Shown: positions 51,219-62,135, numbered from the stretch's first letter. The stretch is 64,000 nt of DNA from Brevundimonas sp. (GCF_029945885.1 NZ_JAQSDK010000028.1:62001-126000), one strand, 5' to 3'. Made by a program: numbers and translations. Notes: generated by a model from the sequence alone, not told the origin.

Positions 51219-51533
51219 TCAGTGAATCTGGTGCGCCCTTGGGGCCATGCGGCCACGGGTGTCGATGCGGAACATCTTCACCTCGTCAGCCCGGGGCAGG
51301 CGCGACAGCTCGGCATCAGCCTCCAGCATCGCCTCGGCGGCATAGACGACGAAGCCGCTGTCCTCCCCGATGGCGTAGATCTGGTAGAAGGGCTCGTCCA
51401 CCTGGGCCGCGCTCGGCTCATCGGCCGGGCCAGCATAGGTCGCGTCGACATCCACCACCACTCCGCGAAAGGCGTTGTCGCGGTGACGAACGATCTGGCC
51501 GAGGCCGAATTTGGCAGTGTGCGAATTGATCAT
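51219..51533 (-). CDS. hspQ: heat shock protein HspQ
   Basis: AKFGLGQIVRHRDNAFRGVVVDVDATYAG...PFYQIYAIGEDSGFVVYAAEAML. Confidence 0.9.
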   Translation of the reverse strand: MINSHTAKFGLGQIVRHRDNAFRGVVVDVDATYAGPADEPSAAQVDEPFYQIYAIGEDSGFVVYAAEAMLEADAELSRLPRADEVKMFRIDTRGRMAPRAHQIH

Positions 51534-51630
51534 GCCGACATCCTGCACCGCCGCGCCTGAGCGGAAGGCCCGTGTCCCCGTTCATTTTCGCGACAGTTTG
51601 GCTTGGCACTGACGACGCCCACGGACTACG

Positions 51631-52785
51631 ATGATCGGGACGGGCGCCGTTCTGGACCGCCCATTTGAAAGTTCGGCCATGCCGGAGATCGACGGCGCGC
51701 CTGCACGGCGCGACGACCGGTCCCGGCCCCGAAGGCCTGAAGGTCACGGGGCGACAGGCCGGGATGCGCCGCTCTATGGCGCGCTCGACCTGGGGACCAA
51801 CAATTGCCGGCTGTTGATCGCGAAACCCGCGCGTGACGGCTTCCACGTGGTCGATTCCTTCAGCCGGATCGTGCGCCTCGGCGAGGGCCTGTCGCGCACG
51901 GGCCGGCTCGACGACGACGCGATGGAACGGGCCTATCAGGCCCTGGTCCTGTGTGCCGAACGGGTTGCCCGCAAGGGACTCGAGGCAGGCCGCCTCTCCG
52001 CCGTCGCCACCCAGGCCTGCCGTCAGGCCGACAACGGCGCAGCCTTCATCGACCGGGTCCGGACCGGAACCGGCCTGCGCCTGCGCATCATCGATCCGAT
52101 CGAGGAGGCTCGGCTGGCGGTCGAGGGGTGCCTCAATCTGTTTGACCACAAGGCCGAGGCCATTCTGGTCGTCGACGTCGGCGGGGGCTCGACCGAGCTG
52201 TCATGGCTGAAACGCGAGGACGGACGGTTCCGGACCGTGGGCTGGATGTCGGCACCGATCGGTGTCGTCACCCTGGCGGAGCGTCATCCTGAACCCGCCG
52301 GCGGTCATGACGCCTGGTTCGAGGCCATGGTCGTCGACATGGGCGTCGCCCTGGCCGCGGCCGAGGTCGAACCGGACCTGCATGCGCTGTTCACCGGTGG
52401 CCGGGCCCATATGGTCGGCACCTCCGGTGCCATCACCAGCCTGGCCGGCATTCACCTCGGTCTCGACCGCTACCAGCGCAACCGCGTCGACGGCCTCTGG
52501 ATGACGCGCGCCGACTGCGAGCGCGCGACCGAGACCCTGCAGCGCCTCGGCCCGACCGGGCGCGCGGCGGAGGCCTGTATCGGTCCCGACCGGGCCGATC
52601 TGGTCCTCGCCGGAGCCGCCATCATGGCCGCCGTTCAGCGGGCCTGGCCCTGCGAACGCGTGCGCGTCGCCGACCGTGGCCTGCGCGAGGGTCTGCTGCT
52701 GCAGCGGATGCGCGAGGATCGGCGTCCGACCCGGCGTCGACGCAACCGGGGCCGGACCCGGCCTCAGCCACCCGTCGGGACCTGA
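51631..52785 (+). CDS. Ppx/GppA-family phosphatase
   Basis: LYGALDLGTNNCRLLIAKP, VVDVGGGSTELSW, GTSGAITSLAG. Confidence 0.93.
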   Translation: MIGTGAVLDRPFESSAMPEIDGAPARRDDRSRPRRPEGHGATGRDAPLYGALDLGTNNCRLLIAKPARDGFHVVDSFSRIVRLGEGLSRTGRLDDDAMERAYQALVLCAERVARKGLEAGRLSAVATQACRQADNGAAFIDRVRTGTGLRLRIIDPIEEARLAVEGCLNLFDHKAEAILVVDVGGGSTELSWLKREDGRFRTVGWMSAPIGVVTLAERHPEPAGGHDAWFEAMVVDMGVALAAAEVEPDLHALFTGGRAHMVGTSGAITSLAGIHLGLDRYQRNRVDGLWMTRADCERATETLQRLGPTGRAAEACIGPDRADLVLAGAAIMAAVQRAWPCERVRVADRGLREGLLLQRMREDRRPTRRRRNRGRTRPQPPVGT

Positions 52786-53675
52786 GCCTGGGAGACCTCG
52801 ACCGGCAGGGTGATGTCGCAGACCGAGAAGTCCGCGCCGCGTGACTGCCGCACCTGGTCCGCCAGGGTCCGGAATGCGGCGGACTCCGTATCCAGCACCC
52901 GCACCACCGGACGCCCGACCTCGGGCAGGTCGGCGGCGACCCGGACCCGCGTCATCCTGTCGGGATCCGCCGTGACCATGCCGTTGTCGCCGGCACCTGA
53001 CTTCAGCGCTCGCACCACGTCCAGCCCGGACACAACCGTGCCCCAGACCGTGTAGCGCTTGTCCAGCGCCGGATAGGCCTGCCGCATCAGGAAGAACTGG
53101 CTGTTGGCCGTGTCATTGCCCTCGTCGCGCGCCATGCCGGCCACGCCTGGGCAATACAGACCCCAGCCATGCACCTTGCCGTCGGCAGTCAGACTCATGG
53201 CCACGTCGGGCTGGGTCTGGACCGGCAGCGAATGCAGGAATCCGACCAGGGCCCCGGCCGGGGCGGCGACGGCGGTGAACGGTATCGAGGCGTCGCGGCG
53301 GAAGGTGAACTCCGCGCTGAGGTCCGGATAGGGACTCTGGCCTTCGCCATTGCCCAGGGGATCGCCGGTCTGGGCCATGAACCAGTCGATGACCCGGTGC
53401 CAGGTCAGGCCGTCAAAGAAGCCGGCGCGGGCCAGCAACCGGATCCGTTCGACATGCTCGGGGGCGACCTCCGGGGCCATCTCGATCAGGATCCGTCCCC
53501 GGTTGGTATCGATCACCAGAAGATTGGCCGCCGGCACGGTCCGCCAGTCCGTGACCGCTGCCGCCATCGCGTGCGACGCCGCCGCCGGCGGGGGTCCCCC
53601 CACCTCCTGGGCCTGGACCAGACCGGCCCCGGCCAGGGCGGCCAGACCGCCCAGGATCGCTGTCGCTCGTCTCAT
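52764..53675 (-). CDS. secreted peptidylprolyl isomerase (cyclophilin)
   Basis: Signal peptide; NRGRILIEMAPEVAPEHVERIRLLARAGFFDGLTWHRVIDWFMAQTGDPLGNG; NSQFFLM. Confidence 0.93.
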   Translation of the reverse strand: MRRATAILGGLAALAGAGLVQAQEVGGPPPAAASHAMAAAVTDWRTVPAANLLVIDTNRGRILIEMAPEVAPEHVERIRLLARAGFFDGLTWHRVIDWFMAQTGDPLGNGEGQSPYPDLSAEFTFRRDASIPFTAVAAPAGALVGFLHSLPVQTQPDVAMSLTADGKVHGWGLYCPGVAGMARDEGNDTANSQFFLMRQAYPALDKRYTVWGTVVSGLDVVRALKSGAGDNGMVTADPDRMTRVRVAADLPEVGRPVVRVLDTESAAFRTLADQVRQSRGADFSVCDITLPVEVSQAQVPTGG

Positions 53676-53698
53676 CGTCGCCCCTCCCGTGGTCATGG

Positions 53699-54568
53699 TC
53701 AGCCGCCGACCAGTTCGGCGGTCGGCTGAACATCACAGATGCTGAACTGCGCCCCGCGTGCGGCCCGCACCCGCGCCACCTCGGCCTGGAAGGCCGCGGA
53801 CGCCGGTCGCAGCACCCGGACCACCGGGCGTTCCCCTTCCGGCAGGGCCGAGGCCATGCGCACCCGGGTCATCGCATCGGGGGAGTCGCTGACCCGGCCG
53901 TCCGTCGATTCCGGTCCCGCCTTCAGGGTCTTGACCACATCCAGCCCAACCACGACCCGGCCGAAGGTCGTGTACAGGCCGTTCAGGCTGTCGTTCTCAT
54001 CCATCATCAGAAAGAACTGGCTGTTGGCGCTGTTGGCCCCCGAGGACCGGGCCATCCCGGCCACGGCGGGACAGAACAGGCCGCTGCCCGCGGTCTTGAA
54101 GTCGGCGGTCACGAACATCTGGGCATCCGGCTGGGTCACCACCGGCATCGAGCCGAGAATACCGCGCAGGCCGTCGCCACTGTCGGGAACGGCGACGAAT
54201 CCACTGTCGGCCCCGCGCCGGAAGCTGAATTCCCCGGCGATGTCCGGCAGGTCGCTGCCGTTCATCCCGGTCCCCGTGGGATCGCCCGTCTGGGCCATGA
54301 AGCCGGCGATGACCCGATGGAAGACGATGCCGTCATAGAACCCGCGATCCGTCAGGGTGCGGATACGCACCACATGGTTCGGGGCGACCTGCGGCTCCAG
54401 CTCGACCAGGACGCGGCCCTTGGTGGTGTCGATCACCAGCAGGTTTTCCGGCGCGATGGTTCGCCAGTCACCCGATGCGGCGCCCGCCTGGGCCGCGACC
54501 GACCCCGCCCCCGTCACCAGTGCGACGGCGGCAACCGTTGCCGCCAGAATTCCGAAGGATTTGCTCAT
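53699..54568 (-). CDS. secreted peptidylprolyl isomerase (cyclophilin)
   Basis: Signal peptide; TKGRVLVELEPQVAPNHVVRIRTLTDRGFYDGIVFHRVIAGFMAQTGDPTGTG; NSQFFLM. Confidence 0.93.
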   Translation of the reverse strand: MSKSFGILAATVAAVALVTGAGSVAAQAGAASGDWRTIAPENLLVIDTTKGRVLVELEPQVAPNHVVRIRTLTDRGFYDGIVFHRVIAGFMAQTGDPTGTGMNGSDLPDIAGEFSFRRGADSGFVAVPDSGDGLRGILGSMPVVTQPDAQMFVTADFKTAGSGLFCPAVAGMARSSGANSANSQFFLMMDENDSLNGLYTTFGRVVVGLDVVKTLKAGPESTDGRVSDSPDAMTRVRMASALPEGERPVVRVLRPASAAFQAEVARVRAARGAQFSICDVQPTAELVGG

Positions 54569-55053
54569 GAGTGTTCCTTGACCTTGGCCCGGACCTGTTC
54601 GGCGACCGACGGGCTGACAAAACTGTCGATCGCGCCGTCCAGACGGGCGATCTCCTTGACCAGACGCGAGGCCACGGCCTGATGCCGCGGATCCGCCATC
54701 AGAAATACGGTCTCGATGTCGGCATTGAGACGCTGGTTCATCGCCGTCATCTGGAATTCGTATTCGAAATCGGCGACGGCGCGCAGGCCGCGCACGATCA
54801 TCTGGGCCCCGAGGCTCTCCGCGAAATGCATCAGCAGGGTGGCAAAGGGCTGGACGATGATCTCTGCATCGATCCCGACGACCTCGGCGCGAACCATCTC
54901 CACCCGCTCGGCGGTGGTGAACAGCGGCCCCTTGTCGTCATTCTGGGCCACGCCGATGACCAGCCGGTCCACCAGCTTCACGGCCCGGCCGATGATATCC
55001 ATGTGCCCGTTGGTCACCGGATCGAATGTTCCGGGGTAAAGCCCGATACGCAT
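54565..55053 (-). CDS. coaD: pantetheine-phosphate adenylyltransferase
   Basis: MRIGLYPGTFDPVTNGHMDII, IVRGLRAVADFEYEFQMTAMNQRL. Confidence 0.97.
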   Translation of the reverse strand: MRIGLYPGTFDPVTNGHMDIIGRAVKLVDRLVIGVAQNDDKGPLFTTAERVEMVRAEVVGIDAEIIVQPFATLLMHFAESLGAQMIVRGLRAVADFEYEFQMTAMNQRLNADIETVFLMADPRHQAVASRLVKEIARLDGAIDSFVSPSVAEQVRAKVKEHS

Positions 55054-55104
55054 GGCGTTTTCTCCGCTGCAGCGCACAGGTCTAGCAGCCGCCCGCCGCC
55101 GGGC

Positions 55105-55908
55105 CTAGATCGACTGACGCGGGTTTGACCGCCAGGCCTGACGCAACCGCTCGATCATGGCCGGGGACTCCGGCAGGCTGGTCGAGCCGATCCCCGTGAC
55201 GGCGCAGGCCGGCGTGGCACTGTTGCACAGGAAGGCCGCGTCAAACCGGTCGACCTCTTCCCGCCGCACCGGCTCACGGACGGCGTCCAGCCCCACGCTC
55301 GCGAGGCCCCGGTCGATCAGGGCCTGGGCCACGCCCGCCAGCATCGGGGCCCGTGGCCAGACCACCGTCTCGCCACGCAGGAAGCCGATGTTCCACAGAC
55401 TGCCCTCGGAGATCCGACCGTCGGCGTCGGCGAACAGGGCGTCGTCAAACCCGGCCTCACGCGCCAGACGTCGGGCACGGAGCAGGGGAAAGGTGGCGGC
55501 ATGTTTGAGATGGGCGGCGTCACGGACATGGGTCTGGACCTGAACCCGCACACTGTCTGCCAGCGGCGGCGGCGGCGGCGAGGCGGCGATCATGACCTTG
55601 GGGCGACCGGTCCAGTCCGGCGTCCGAGGACCGATTTCCGGCGAAAACAGACTTACCCGCAGCCACGCCGCCTGCCGATCATCCAGCGCCGCCCGCATAA
55701 ACGCCCGCAGACGCGTCTCGCCGACGGACTCGCCAAACAGTTCGCGTGCCGACGCTTCAAGCCGCGCCAGATGCAGATCCAGCCCACGGACACCGCCCCC
55801 TTCAACAAGGAATGCGGTGTAGGCCCCGTAGTTGACCAGGGAGACACAGGCGAGGTCAGCCTGGGTGGCCGCCTCCCCCTCGACCAGGATCACGCGGTCC
55901 GGCCCCAT
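55105..55908 (-). CDS. class IV aminotransferase-like protein
   Basis: YTAFLVEGGGVRGLDLHLARLEASARELFG; LKHAATFPLLRARRLAREAGFDDALFADADGRISEGSLWNIGFL. Confidence 0.85.
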   Translation of the reverse strand: MGPDRVILVEGEAATQADLACVSLVNYGAYTAFLVEGGGVRGLDLHLARLEASARELFGESVGETRLRAFMRAALDDRQAAWLRVSLFSPEIGPRTPDWTGRPKVMIAASPPPPPLADSVRVQVQTHVRDAAHLKHAATFPLLRARRLAREAGFDDALFADADGRISEGSLWNIGFLRGETVVWPRAPMLAGVAQALIDRGLASVGLDAVREPVRREEVDRFDAAFLCNSATPACAVTGIGSTSLPESPAMIERLRQAWRSNPRQSI

Positions 55909-55911
55909 GGA

Positions 55912-58698
55912 TCAGGCGTCGCCGCCCTCATCGCTGCCGCCGTCCATGTCCGTGTCGATGTCCACGTCGGTCCCGCCCTCAACCTCGGCCAGGCGTTCGA
56001 CCGAGACGACCTTTTCACCCTCGGCGGTGCGGAAGATGGTCACCCCCTGGCTGGTGCGGCCGACGGTGCGGACCTGGCTGACCGGAGTCCGGATCATCTG
56101 GCCACCCGAGGTAACCAGCAGCAGATCGTCGCCATCCTCGACCGGGAAGGAGGCCGCCAGACGGTCCCCCGCCCGACCGCCCAGGCCATGGGCCGTCAGC
56201 CCCTGGCCGCCCCGTCCGGTGCGCCGGTATTCATAGGCCGACGACCGTTTGCCGAAGCCGGTCTCGGTCACGGTCAGGATGAACTGCTCTGCCGCGCCCA
56301 GTTCGGCGATCCGCTCGATCGACAGGGCGGCGTCGCCATTGCCCTCGTCCTCGTCATCCGCCTCGATCACCGGCGTGTCGTCATCGCCGTCACCGGCCGC
56401 GCGCCGCATGGCGGTGGCATGTTTGACATAGGCGGACCGCTCGTCCGGCGTCGCGTCGACCCGGCCCAGCACGGCCATGGAGATCACCTGGTCGCCGGCC
56501 TTCAGACGCACGCCGCGCACGCCGGTCGAATCCCGGCCCTTGAACACGCGCACATCGTCGGCCTTGAAGCGGATCGCCCGGCCCAGGGCCGTGGTCAGCA
56601 TCACGTCGTCATCGGCGGTGCACAGGGCGACGCCGACCATGTGGTCGCCGTCCTCCAGCTTCATCGCGATCTTGCCGGCCCGGTTGACGGTGGCGAAATC
56701 ACTGAGCTTGTTGCGGCGCACGTCACCCGAACGGGTCGCGAACATGATGTCGAAATTGCCCCACTCCGCCTCGTCCTCGGGCAGGGGCAGCACATTCATG
56801 ATGCTGTCGCCGGGCTCGATCGGCAGCAGGTTGACGAAGGCCTTGCCGCGCGAGGTCGGCCCGCCCAGCGGCAGACGCCAGGTCTTCAGCTTGTAGGCCT
56901 TGCCGTTGGTGGCGAAGAACAGCACCGGCGTATGGGTCGAGGCCGAGAACACGCCGACGATGGCGTCCTCGTCCTTCATCGTCATGCCCGACTTGCCCTT
57001 GCCGCCGCGATGCTGGGTCCGGTAGGCGTTCAGCGCCACGCGTTTGACATAGCCGCCGTGGGTCACGGTCACGACCATGTCCTCGCGCGGGATCAGGTCC
57101 TCGTCTTCCAGCTCGAAATCGCCGTCGCCGATCTCGGTGCGGCGCGGCACCGCGAACTCGGCCTTCACGGCCAACAGGTCTTCGCGGATCACGGCCAGGA
57201 TGTTGGCCCGGTCCGACAGCAGCAGCAGGTGTCTGGCGATGGTGTCAGCCAGGCCGCGCGCCTCACCGAAGATGTCGTCACGACCCAGGCCGGTCAGGCG
57301 CGACAGGGTCAGGGCCAGGATGGCCCGGGCCTGTTCGTCGGTCAGGTTCAGCTTGTCACCCTCGACCAGCAGCGAGCGCGGGTCGGCAATCAGCTCGATC
57401 AGGGCCATCATGTCCCCGACCGGCCAGGCCTTGGCCTGCAGCCGCTCGCGCGCCTCGGCCGGGTCGGCCGAGCTGCGGATGATGTGGATGACCTCGTCGA
57501 TATTGGCAACGGCCACGGCCAGACCGACCAGCACATGGCCGCGGTCGCGGGCCTTGGCCAGTTCGAATTTGACGCGGCGAACGACCACCTCCTCGCGGAA
57601 GTCGAGGAAGACCTCGAGCATCTTGCGCAGGCCCATCTGCTCGGGACGGCCGTGGTTCAGAGCCAGCATGTTGACGCCGAACGAGCTCTGCATCGCCGTA
57701 TAGCGCCACAGCTGGTTCAGGATCACGTCGCCCGAGGCGTCACGCTTCAGCTCGATGACCATCCGCATGCCCTGACGGTCGCTTTCGTCGCGCACGTCGG
57801 AGATGCCTTCGATCCGCTTCTCGCGCACCATTTCGGCGATGCGTTCGATCAGGGTCTGTTTGTTGACCTGGAAGGGCAGTTCGGTGACCACGATGGCTTC
57901 GCGGTCCTTGCGGATCGTCTCGACCGTGGCCTTGCCGCGCACGATGACCGAGCCGCGGCCCTCGCGCAGGGCGTTGCGGGGGGCGGTGCGGCCCATGATC
58001 TCGCCGCCGGTCGGGAAGTCGGGGCCCGGAACCAGGTCCAGCAGGGCGTCGTCGGTAACCTCGGGATCATCCAGCAGGGCCACGCAGGCGTCGATGATCT
58101 CGCCGAGGTTATGCGGCGGGATGTTGGTGGCCATGCCGACGGCGATGCCGCCCGCGCCATTGACCAGCAGGTTCGGGATCCGCGCCGGCAGGACGACCGG
58201 CTCCAGTTCCTTCTCGTCGTAGTTCAGCTGGAAATCGACGGTATCCTTGTCGATGTCGGCCAGCAGGGCCACCGCGGCCGGGGCCATCCTGGCCTCGGTG
58301 TAACGCATCGAGGCCGGCATATCGCCGTCGACCGAGCCGAAATTGCCCTGGCCATCGACCAGCATCAGCCCCATCGAGAAGGGCTGGGCCATACGCACAA
58401 GGGCCATATAGACGGAGGCATCGCCGTGCGGGTGGAACCGGCCCAGCACGTCACCGACCACACGGGCGCATTTCGAATACGAGCGCTCGGGCGTCATGTT
58501 CAGATCGTGCATCGAATACAGGATGCGGCGATGCACCGGCTTCAACCCGTCACGGGCGTCAGGCAGGGCCCGCGAAACGATCACGCTCATGGCGTAGTCG
58601 AGGTAGGAGCGTTTCAGCTCTTCCTCGATCGTGATGGTGGAAATGTCGCCGTGCGCACCGGACGGGGGCACGGGGGTCTCGAAGGTGTCGTCGGTCAA
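55912..58698 (-). CDS. gyrA: DNA gyrase subunit A
   Basis: [36 protein letters not shown] region [13 protein letters not shown]-terminal beta-propeller [12 protein letters not shown]. Confidence 0.98.
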   Translation of the reverse strand: MTDDTFETPVPPSGAHGDISTITIEEELKRSYLDYAMSVIVSRALPDARDGLKPVHRRILYSMHDLNMTPERSYSKCARVVGDVLGRFHPHGDASVYMALVRMAQPFSMGLMLVDGQGNFGSVDGDMPASMRYTEARMAPAAVALLADIDKDTVDFQLNYDEKELEPVVLPARIPNLLVNGAGGIAVGMATNIPPHNLGEIIDACVALLDDPEVTDDALLDLVPGPDFPTGGEIMGRTAPRNALREGRGSVIVRGKATVETIRKDREAIVVTELPFQVNKQTLIERIAEMVREKRIEGISDVRDESDRQGMRMVIELKRDASGDVILNQLWRYTAMQSSFGVNMLALNHGRPEQMGLRKMLEVFLDFREEVVVRRVKFELAKARDRGHVLVGLAVAVANIDEVIHIIRSSADPAEARERLQAKAWPVGDMMALIELIADPRSLLVEGDKLNLTDEQARAILALTLSRLTGLGRDDIFGEARGLADTIARHLLLLSDRANILAVIREDLLAVKAEFAVPRRTEIGDGDFELEDEDLIPREDMVVTVTHGGYVKRVALNAYRTQHRGGKGKSGMTMKDEDAIVGVFSASTHTPVLFFATNGKAYKLKTWRLPLGGPTSRGKAFVNLLPIEPGDSIMNVLPLPEDEAEWGNFDIMFATRSGDVRRNKLSDFATVNRAGKIAMKLEDGDHMVGVALCTADDDVMLTTALGRAIRFKADDVRVFKGRDSTGVRGVRLKAGDQVISMAVLGRVDATPDERSAYVKHATAMRRAAGDGDDDTPVIEADDEDEGNGDAALSIERIAELGAAEQFILTVTETGFGKRSSAYEYRRTGRGGQGLTAHGLGGRAGDRLAASFPVEDGDDLLLVTSGGQMIRTPVSQVRTVGRTSQGVTIFRTAEGEKVVSVERLAEVEGGTDVDIDTDMDGGSDEGGDA

Positions 58699-58822
58699 GG
58701 AAATCGGGCTTTAAATGGCCGGAATCGGAACGTGATCCGCTATAAGGGTTTTCTAGCATCCAGGTCGTCGCGAGGCAAAGTTTCAGGACCCGCGGAAGCC
58801 GTCTGTGAAAGGAAATCCTGCC

Positions 58823-59386
58823 ATGCGCGCCATTCTCCTCTCCACCGCCCTCCTGCTTCCCCTCGGGGCCTGTGTCAGCCTGACCGAAAACCACTACACG
58901 CCGGAGCCTGCCGCACGCGCGGCGATGGGCGATTTCGGCGAGGCGACGCTCCGGAACGCCGCGGGGGAAACCATCGGGCGCGCCGTCCTGACCCAGGGGG
59001 CGACCGGCCTGCTGATCCGCATCGAGGCCGGCGGCCTGACACCCGGGTGGCACGGGGTTCACATCCACACCACCGGCCGCTGCGACGCCCCCTTCACCTC
59101 GGCCGGCGGCCACATCAACCACGACACACCGGTCCCGCACGGGCTGCTGAACCCGGACGGCCCCGACGACGGCGACCTGCCCGACATCTACGTCCATGCC
59201 GACGGCCGGGTGAATGCCGAGGTCTTCACCACCCGCGCCCGGATCGCCGCCACCGGTCCCGGCCAGTGGCTGTGGGATGCCGACGGCGCGGCCCTGGTCA
59301 TCCACGCCGGCACCGACGACCATCGCAGCCAGCCGATCGGCGGGGCCGGGGCCCGGGTCGCCTGCGGGGTGATGGCCGCCGGCTGA
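58823..59386 (+). CDS. sodC: superoxide dismutase [Cu-Zn]-like lipoprotein
   Basis: Lipobox PLGAC; HGVHIHTTGRCDAPFTSAGGHIN...PHGLLNPDGPDDGDLPDIYV...VIHAGTDDH. Confidence 0.9.
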   Translation: MRAILLSTALLLPLGACVSLTENHYTPEPAARAAMGDFGEATLRNAAGETIGRAVLTQGATGLLIRIEAGGLTPGWHGVHIHTTGRCDAPFTSAGGHINHDTPVPHGLLNPDGPDDGDLPDIYVHADGRVNAEVFTTRARIAATGPGQWLWDADGAALVIHAGTDDHRSQPIGGAGARVACGVMAAG

Positions 59387-59510
59387 CCCCCGGTCCTGGC
59401 CCGCTCCAGCCCGGACCCTGGGCCGGCCGCAGACCGCCGGGCCACGATTTGATCTTCGCGCCCCGGCCTTCGCCTGCTAACCCCGGCCCCTCAACCCTGA
59501 AGCGACCTGC

Positions 59511-60068
59511 ATGAAAATTCCTCGTATCGCCTACGCCGCCTACGGCATTGCCCTCGTCGTCATCCTCTTCGACCAGCTGACCAAGGCGTCGGTTCTGGAC
59601 GCGATGCAGATGCTGACCGCCGGTGGCCAGTTGATCGACCGGGAGATGTGGTCGTTCCAGTCCATCCCCCTGATCCCGCCGATGCTGCGCCTGACCTTCG
59701 TCCTCAATGACGGCGTCAGCTTCGGCCTGCTCGGTGGCGGGGCCGGTCGCTGGGGGCTCAGCCTGTTCTCGATCCTCGTGGCCGGGGCCCTGGCCTGGTG
59801 GGCCCTGAAGGCCGACCGTCGCCTGCTGATCAGCGCCATCGGCCTGGTGATGGGCGGCGCTATCGGCAATGTGATCGACCGCATCCGTTTCGGCGGCGTC
59901 GTCGACTTCATCGACTTCTCCGGCGTCGTCATCGGCAGCCACCGGGTGTTTCCGTGGATTTTCAACGTGGCCGACAGCGCCATCACCATCGGTGTCATTG
60001 TGCTGATAATCGACAGTCTGCTGTCCGAGCGGCAGCCGGCGGTTGGCGAAGCCGCTGAAAAGTCGTAA
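59511..60068 (+). CDS. lspA: lipoprotein signal peptidase II
   Basis: VLNDGVSFGLLGG, GAIGNVIDRIRFGGVVDFIDF, FNVADSAITIGV catalytic boxes. Confidence 0.96.
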   Translation: MKIPRIAYAAYGIALVVILFDQLTKASVLDAMQMLTAGGQLIDREMWSFQSIPLIPPMLRLTFVLNDGVSFGLLGGGAGRWGLSLFSILVAGALAWWALKADRRLLISAIGLVMGGAIGNVIDRIRFGGVVDFIDFSGVVIGSHRVFPWIFNVADSAITIGVIVLIIDSLLSERQPAVGEAAEKS

Positions 60069-60136
60069 TCAACCGTCCATCTAGCCGTTCCACAGCCGCG
60101 TCCCTGACGCGCGACCAACGAGCCGAGCCCCTGATC

Positions 60137-60703
60137 ATGCGAATTCGCAGTGCCGCCGTCCTGTCCATTGTCGCCGTATCGGCCCTGTCCCTGGGGGCCT
60201 GCACCAGCATGCGTCAGAGCATCGGCCTGACCAAGATCACGCCGGACGCGTTCCTGACCGTCTCGACCGCGCCCCTGACCGTGCCGCCGGAATACGGCCT
60301 GCGCCCGCCGGCACCCGGCCAGCCGCGCCCGCAGGAACTGGCCCCCGAAAGCGCCGCCCGCCAGATCCTTATGGGTCAGCGCCAGGCCGTCACCCGCACC
60401 ACCGGTGAGCAGATGTTCGTCGCCCAGGCCGGGGCTGATCGCGCCGACCCCCTGGCCCGCTACGTCATCGACGATGAATTCGGTGACCTGGCCCACAAGG
60501 AAGAGAGCTTCGCCAACCGGCTGATGTTCTGGCGCAGTGACGCCCCCGCCACCCAGGCCGCGACCGTCAGCCAGACCGCCTCCGGTGCCCTGACCATCGA
60601 CGCCGCCTCCGAGGCCGAACGACTCCGGGCCCTGACCGGCAGCGACCGCCGCATCGTCATCGCCCCGCGTCGCACCGTCGGCTTCAAGCTCCCCGGCCTT
60701 TAG
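60137..60703 (+). CDS. DUF3035-like lipoprotein (possibly BamF-type Bam complex lipoprotein of alphaproteobacteria)
   Basis: Lipobox SLGAC; ITPDAFLTVSTAPLTVPPEYGLRPPAPG. Confidence 0.75.
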   Translation: MRIRSAAVLSIVAVSALSLGACTSMRQSIGLTKITPDAFLTVSTAPLTVPPEYGLRPPAPGQPRPQELAPESAARQILMGQRQAVTRTTGEQMFVAQAGADRADPLARYVIDDEFGDLAHKEESFANRLMFWRSDAPATQAATVSQTASGALTIDAASEAERLRALTGSDRRIVIAPRRTVGFKLPGL

Positions 60704-60776
60704 GACCGCGTCTGCGGCGCTTGTCGCCGCGCGGTCTGTCCCGAATGTGTGCGGACCGTCCCGCCGGAGCGTTCCC

Positions 60777-61223
60777 ATGGCCGAAGCTGACCGCCCCGCC
60801 CTGTCCGGGCTTGAGCAGCTGCAACAGCTGCTGTCCGGACTGGTCCCGCCGATTCCGATCGCGGTGACGCTGGACTTTCGCCTGATCGAGCTGGATGCGG
60901 GCCGCGTCGTGTTCGCCGGCACGCCCGGCCTGGCCGTCTATAATCCGATCGGCACCGTCCACGGTGGCTGGATCGCAGCGATCCTGGATTCCGCCTGCGG
61001 CTGTGCCGTCCATTCCGGCCTCAGACCCGGCCAGGCCTATACGTCGCTGGAGCTGAAGACGGTGTTCCACCGCGCCCTGACCGCCGACGTCCCGGTACGG
61101 GCCGAGGGTCGCCTCGTCCAGATCGGTGGACGGGCCGGCTTTGCCGAGGCCGATCTTCGCGGACTCGACGGCACCCTCTACGCCACGGCCACCTCAACCT
61201 GTCTGGTGATCCAGCCGCGCTAG
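60777..61223 (+). CDS. PaaI-like hotdog-fold thioesterase
   Basis: GTVHGGWIAAILDSACGCAVHSGL...AYTSLELKTVFHRALTADVPV. Confidence 0.88.
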   Translation: MAEADRPALSGLEQLQQLLSGLVPPIPIAVTLDFRLIELDAGRVVFAGTPGLAVYNPIGTVHGGWIAAILDSACGCAVHSGLRPGQAYTSLELKTVFHRALTADVPVRAEGRLVQIGGRAGFAEADLRGLDGTLYATATSTCLVIQPR

Positions 61224-61226
61224 GGC

Positions 61227-62135
61227 CTAGGCCCCCGAAGCCCCGGCTCTCAGGCCGCGCTCGGCCAGGGCCACCACCGCGACCCCCCCCATGGTCAGGG
61301 CGGCCCCGGTCAGGATCTGCACCGTCAGCACATCGCCCAGGAACAGCCAGCCGATGGCGATCGAGACCACCGGCGTGGCCAGCAGATAGGGTGTGACCCG
61401 CCCCGCCTCACGCCGTTGCACCAGCCAGAACACCAGGGTCGTCGCCAGGACCGACGAGACCAGTCCCGCCCACAGCACACAGGCCCAGATCAGGGGCGTG
61501 GCCGCCCGTACCGCCTCCATCTGTCGATCTTCGAACACCGCCGAGCCAAACGCGAGCGTCGGCAGGGCCACCAACGACAGCAGGCCCTGCATTTTCAGCG
61601 GCGGAATCGAGGTTGTCCGCCGGGCGATGACCGTGGTCAGGGCCCAGCAGCCGGCGGCGCCGATGCCGACGGCGATGGCCTTCCAGTCCTGCAGCACATG
61701 GGGATCGCCCATCATCCAGGCGACACCGATGAAGGCGATGACCATGCCGACCAGGGCGTATTTCGACAGCCGCTCGCGCAGCAGCAGGAAGGCGAACAGG
61801 GCCGTGAACGGGATCCACAGCTGCGCCGCTACCGACACCGGACTGACGTCCTGCGCCAGGGAAAAGGCCAGAAAGATCAGGCCATAGTGCAACGGCCCGC
61901 CGACGAAGACGATGATCAGCAGGCTCTTCCAGTTGGGAAAGGGCGGGCGCACGAACGGCACCAGACAGGCGGCGGCGATGCCAAACCGCAGCGCGCCCAT
62001 CAACAACGGCGGCAGCACCTCGGTCCCGACCTTGGCCGCGGCATTGTTGACCCCCCAGATCACCACCACCGCGATAATGGCCAGGATCTCCGGCAGGGTC
62101 AGGGCATGGGAGGGGGATGCGGGCTGGGTCACCAA
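61227..62135 (-). CDS. EamA/DMT-family transporter
   Basis: Ten-helix pattern; VVVIWGVNNAAAKVGTEVLPPLLMGALRF. Confidence 0.92.
   Translation of the reverse strand: MVTQPASPSHALTLPEILAIIAVVVIWGVNNAAAKVGTEVLPPLLMGALRFGIAAACLVPFVRPPFPNWKSLLIIVFVGGPLHYGLIFLAFSLAQDVSPVSVAAQLWIPFTALFAFLLLRERLSKYALVGMVIAFIGVAWMMGDPHVLQDWKAIAVGIGAAGCWALTTVIARRTTSIPPLKMQGLLSLVALPTLAFGSAVFEDRQMEAVRAATPLIWACVLWAGLVSSVLATTLVFWLVQRREAGRVTPYLLATPVVSIAIGWLFLGDVLTVQILTGAALTMGGVAVVALAERGLRAGASGA

Noticed and set aside
55501-59514. 1337-aa plus-strand ORF opposite gyrA
   Set aside because: Long antisense frame typical of GC-rich DNA; gyrA on the other strand is unambiguous, and the ORF also runs across intergenic DNA and sodC in another frame.
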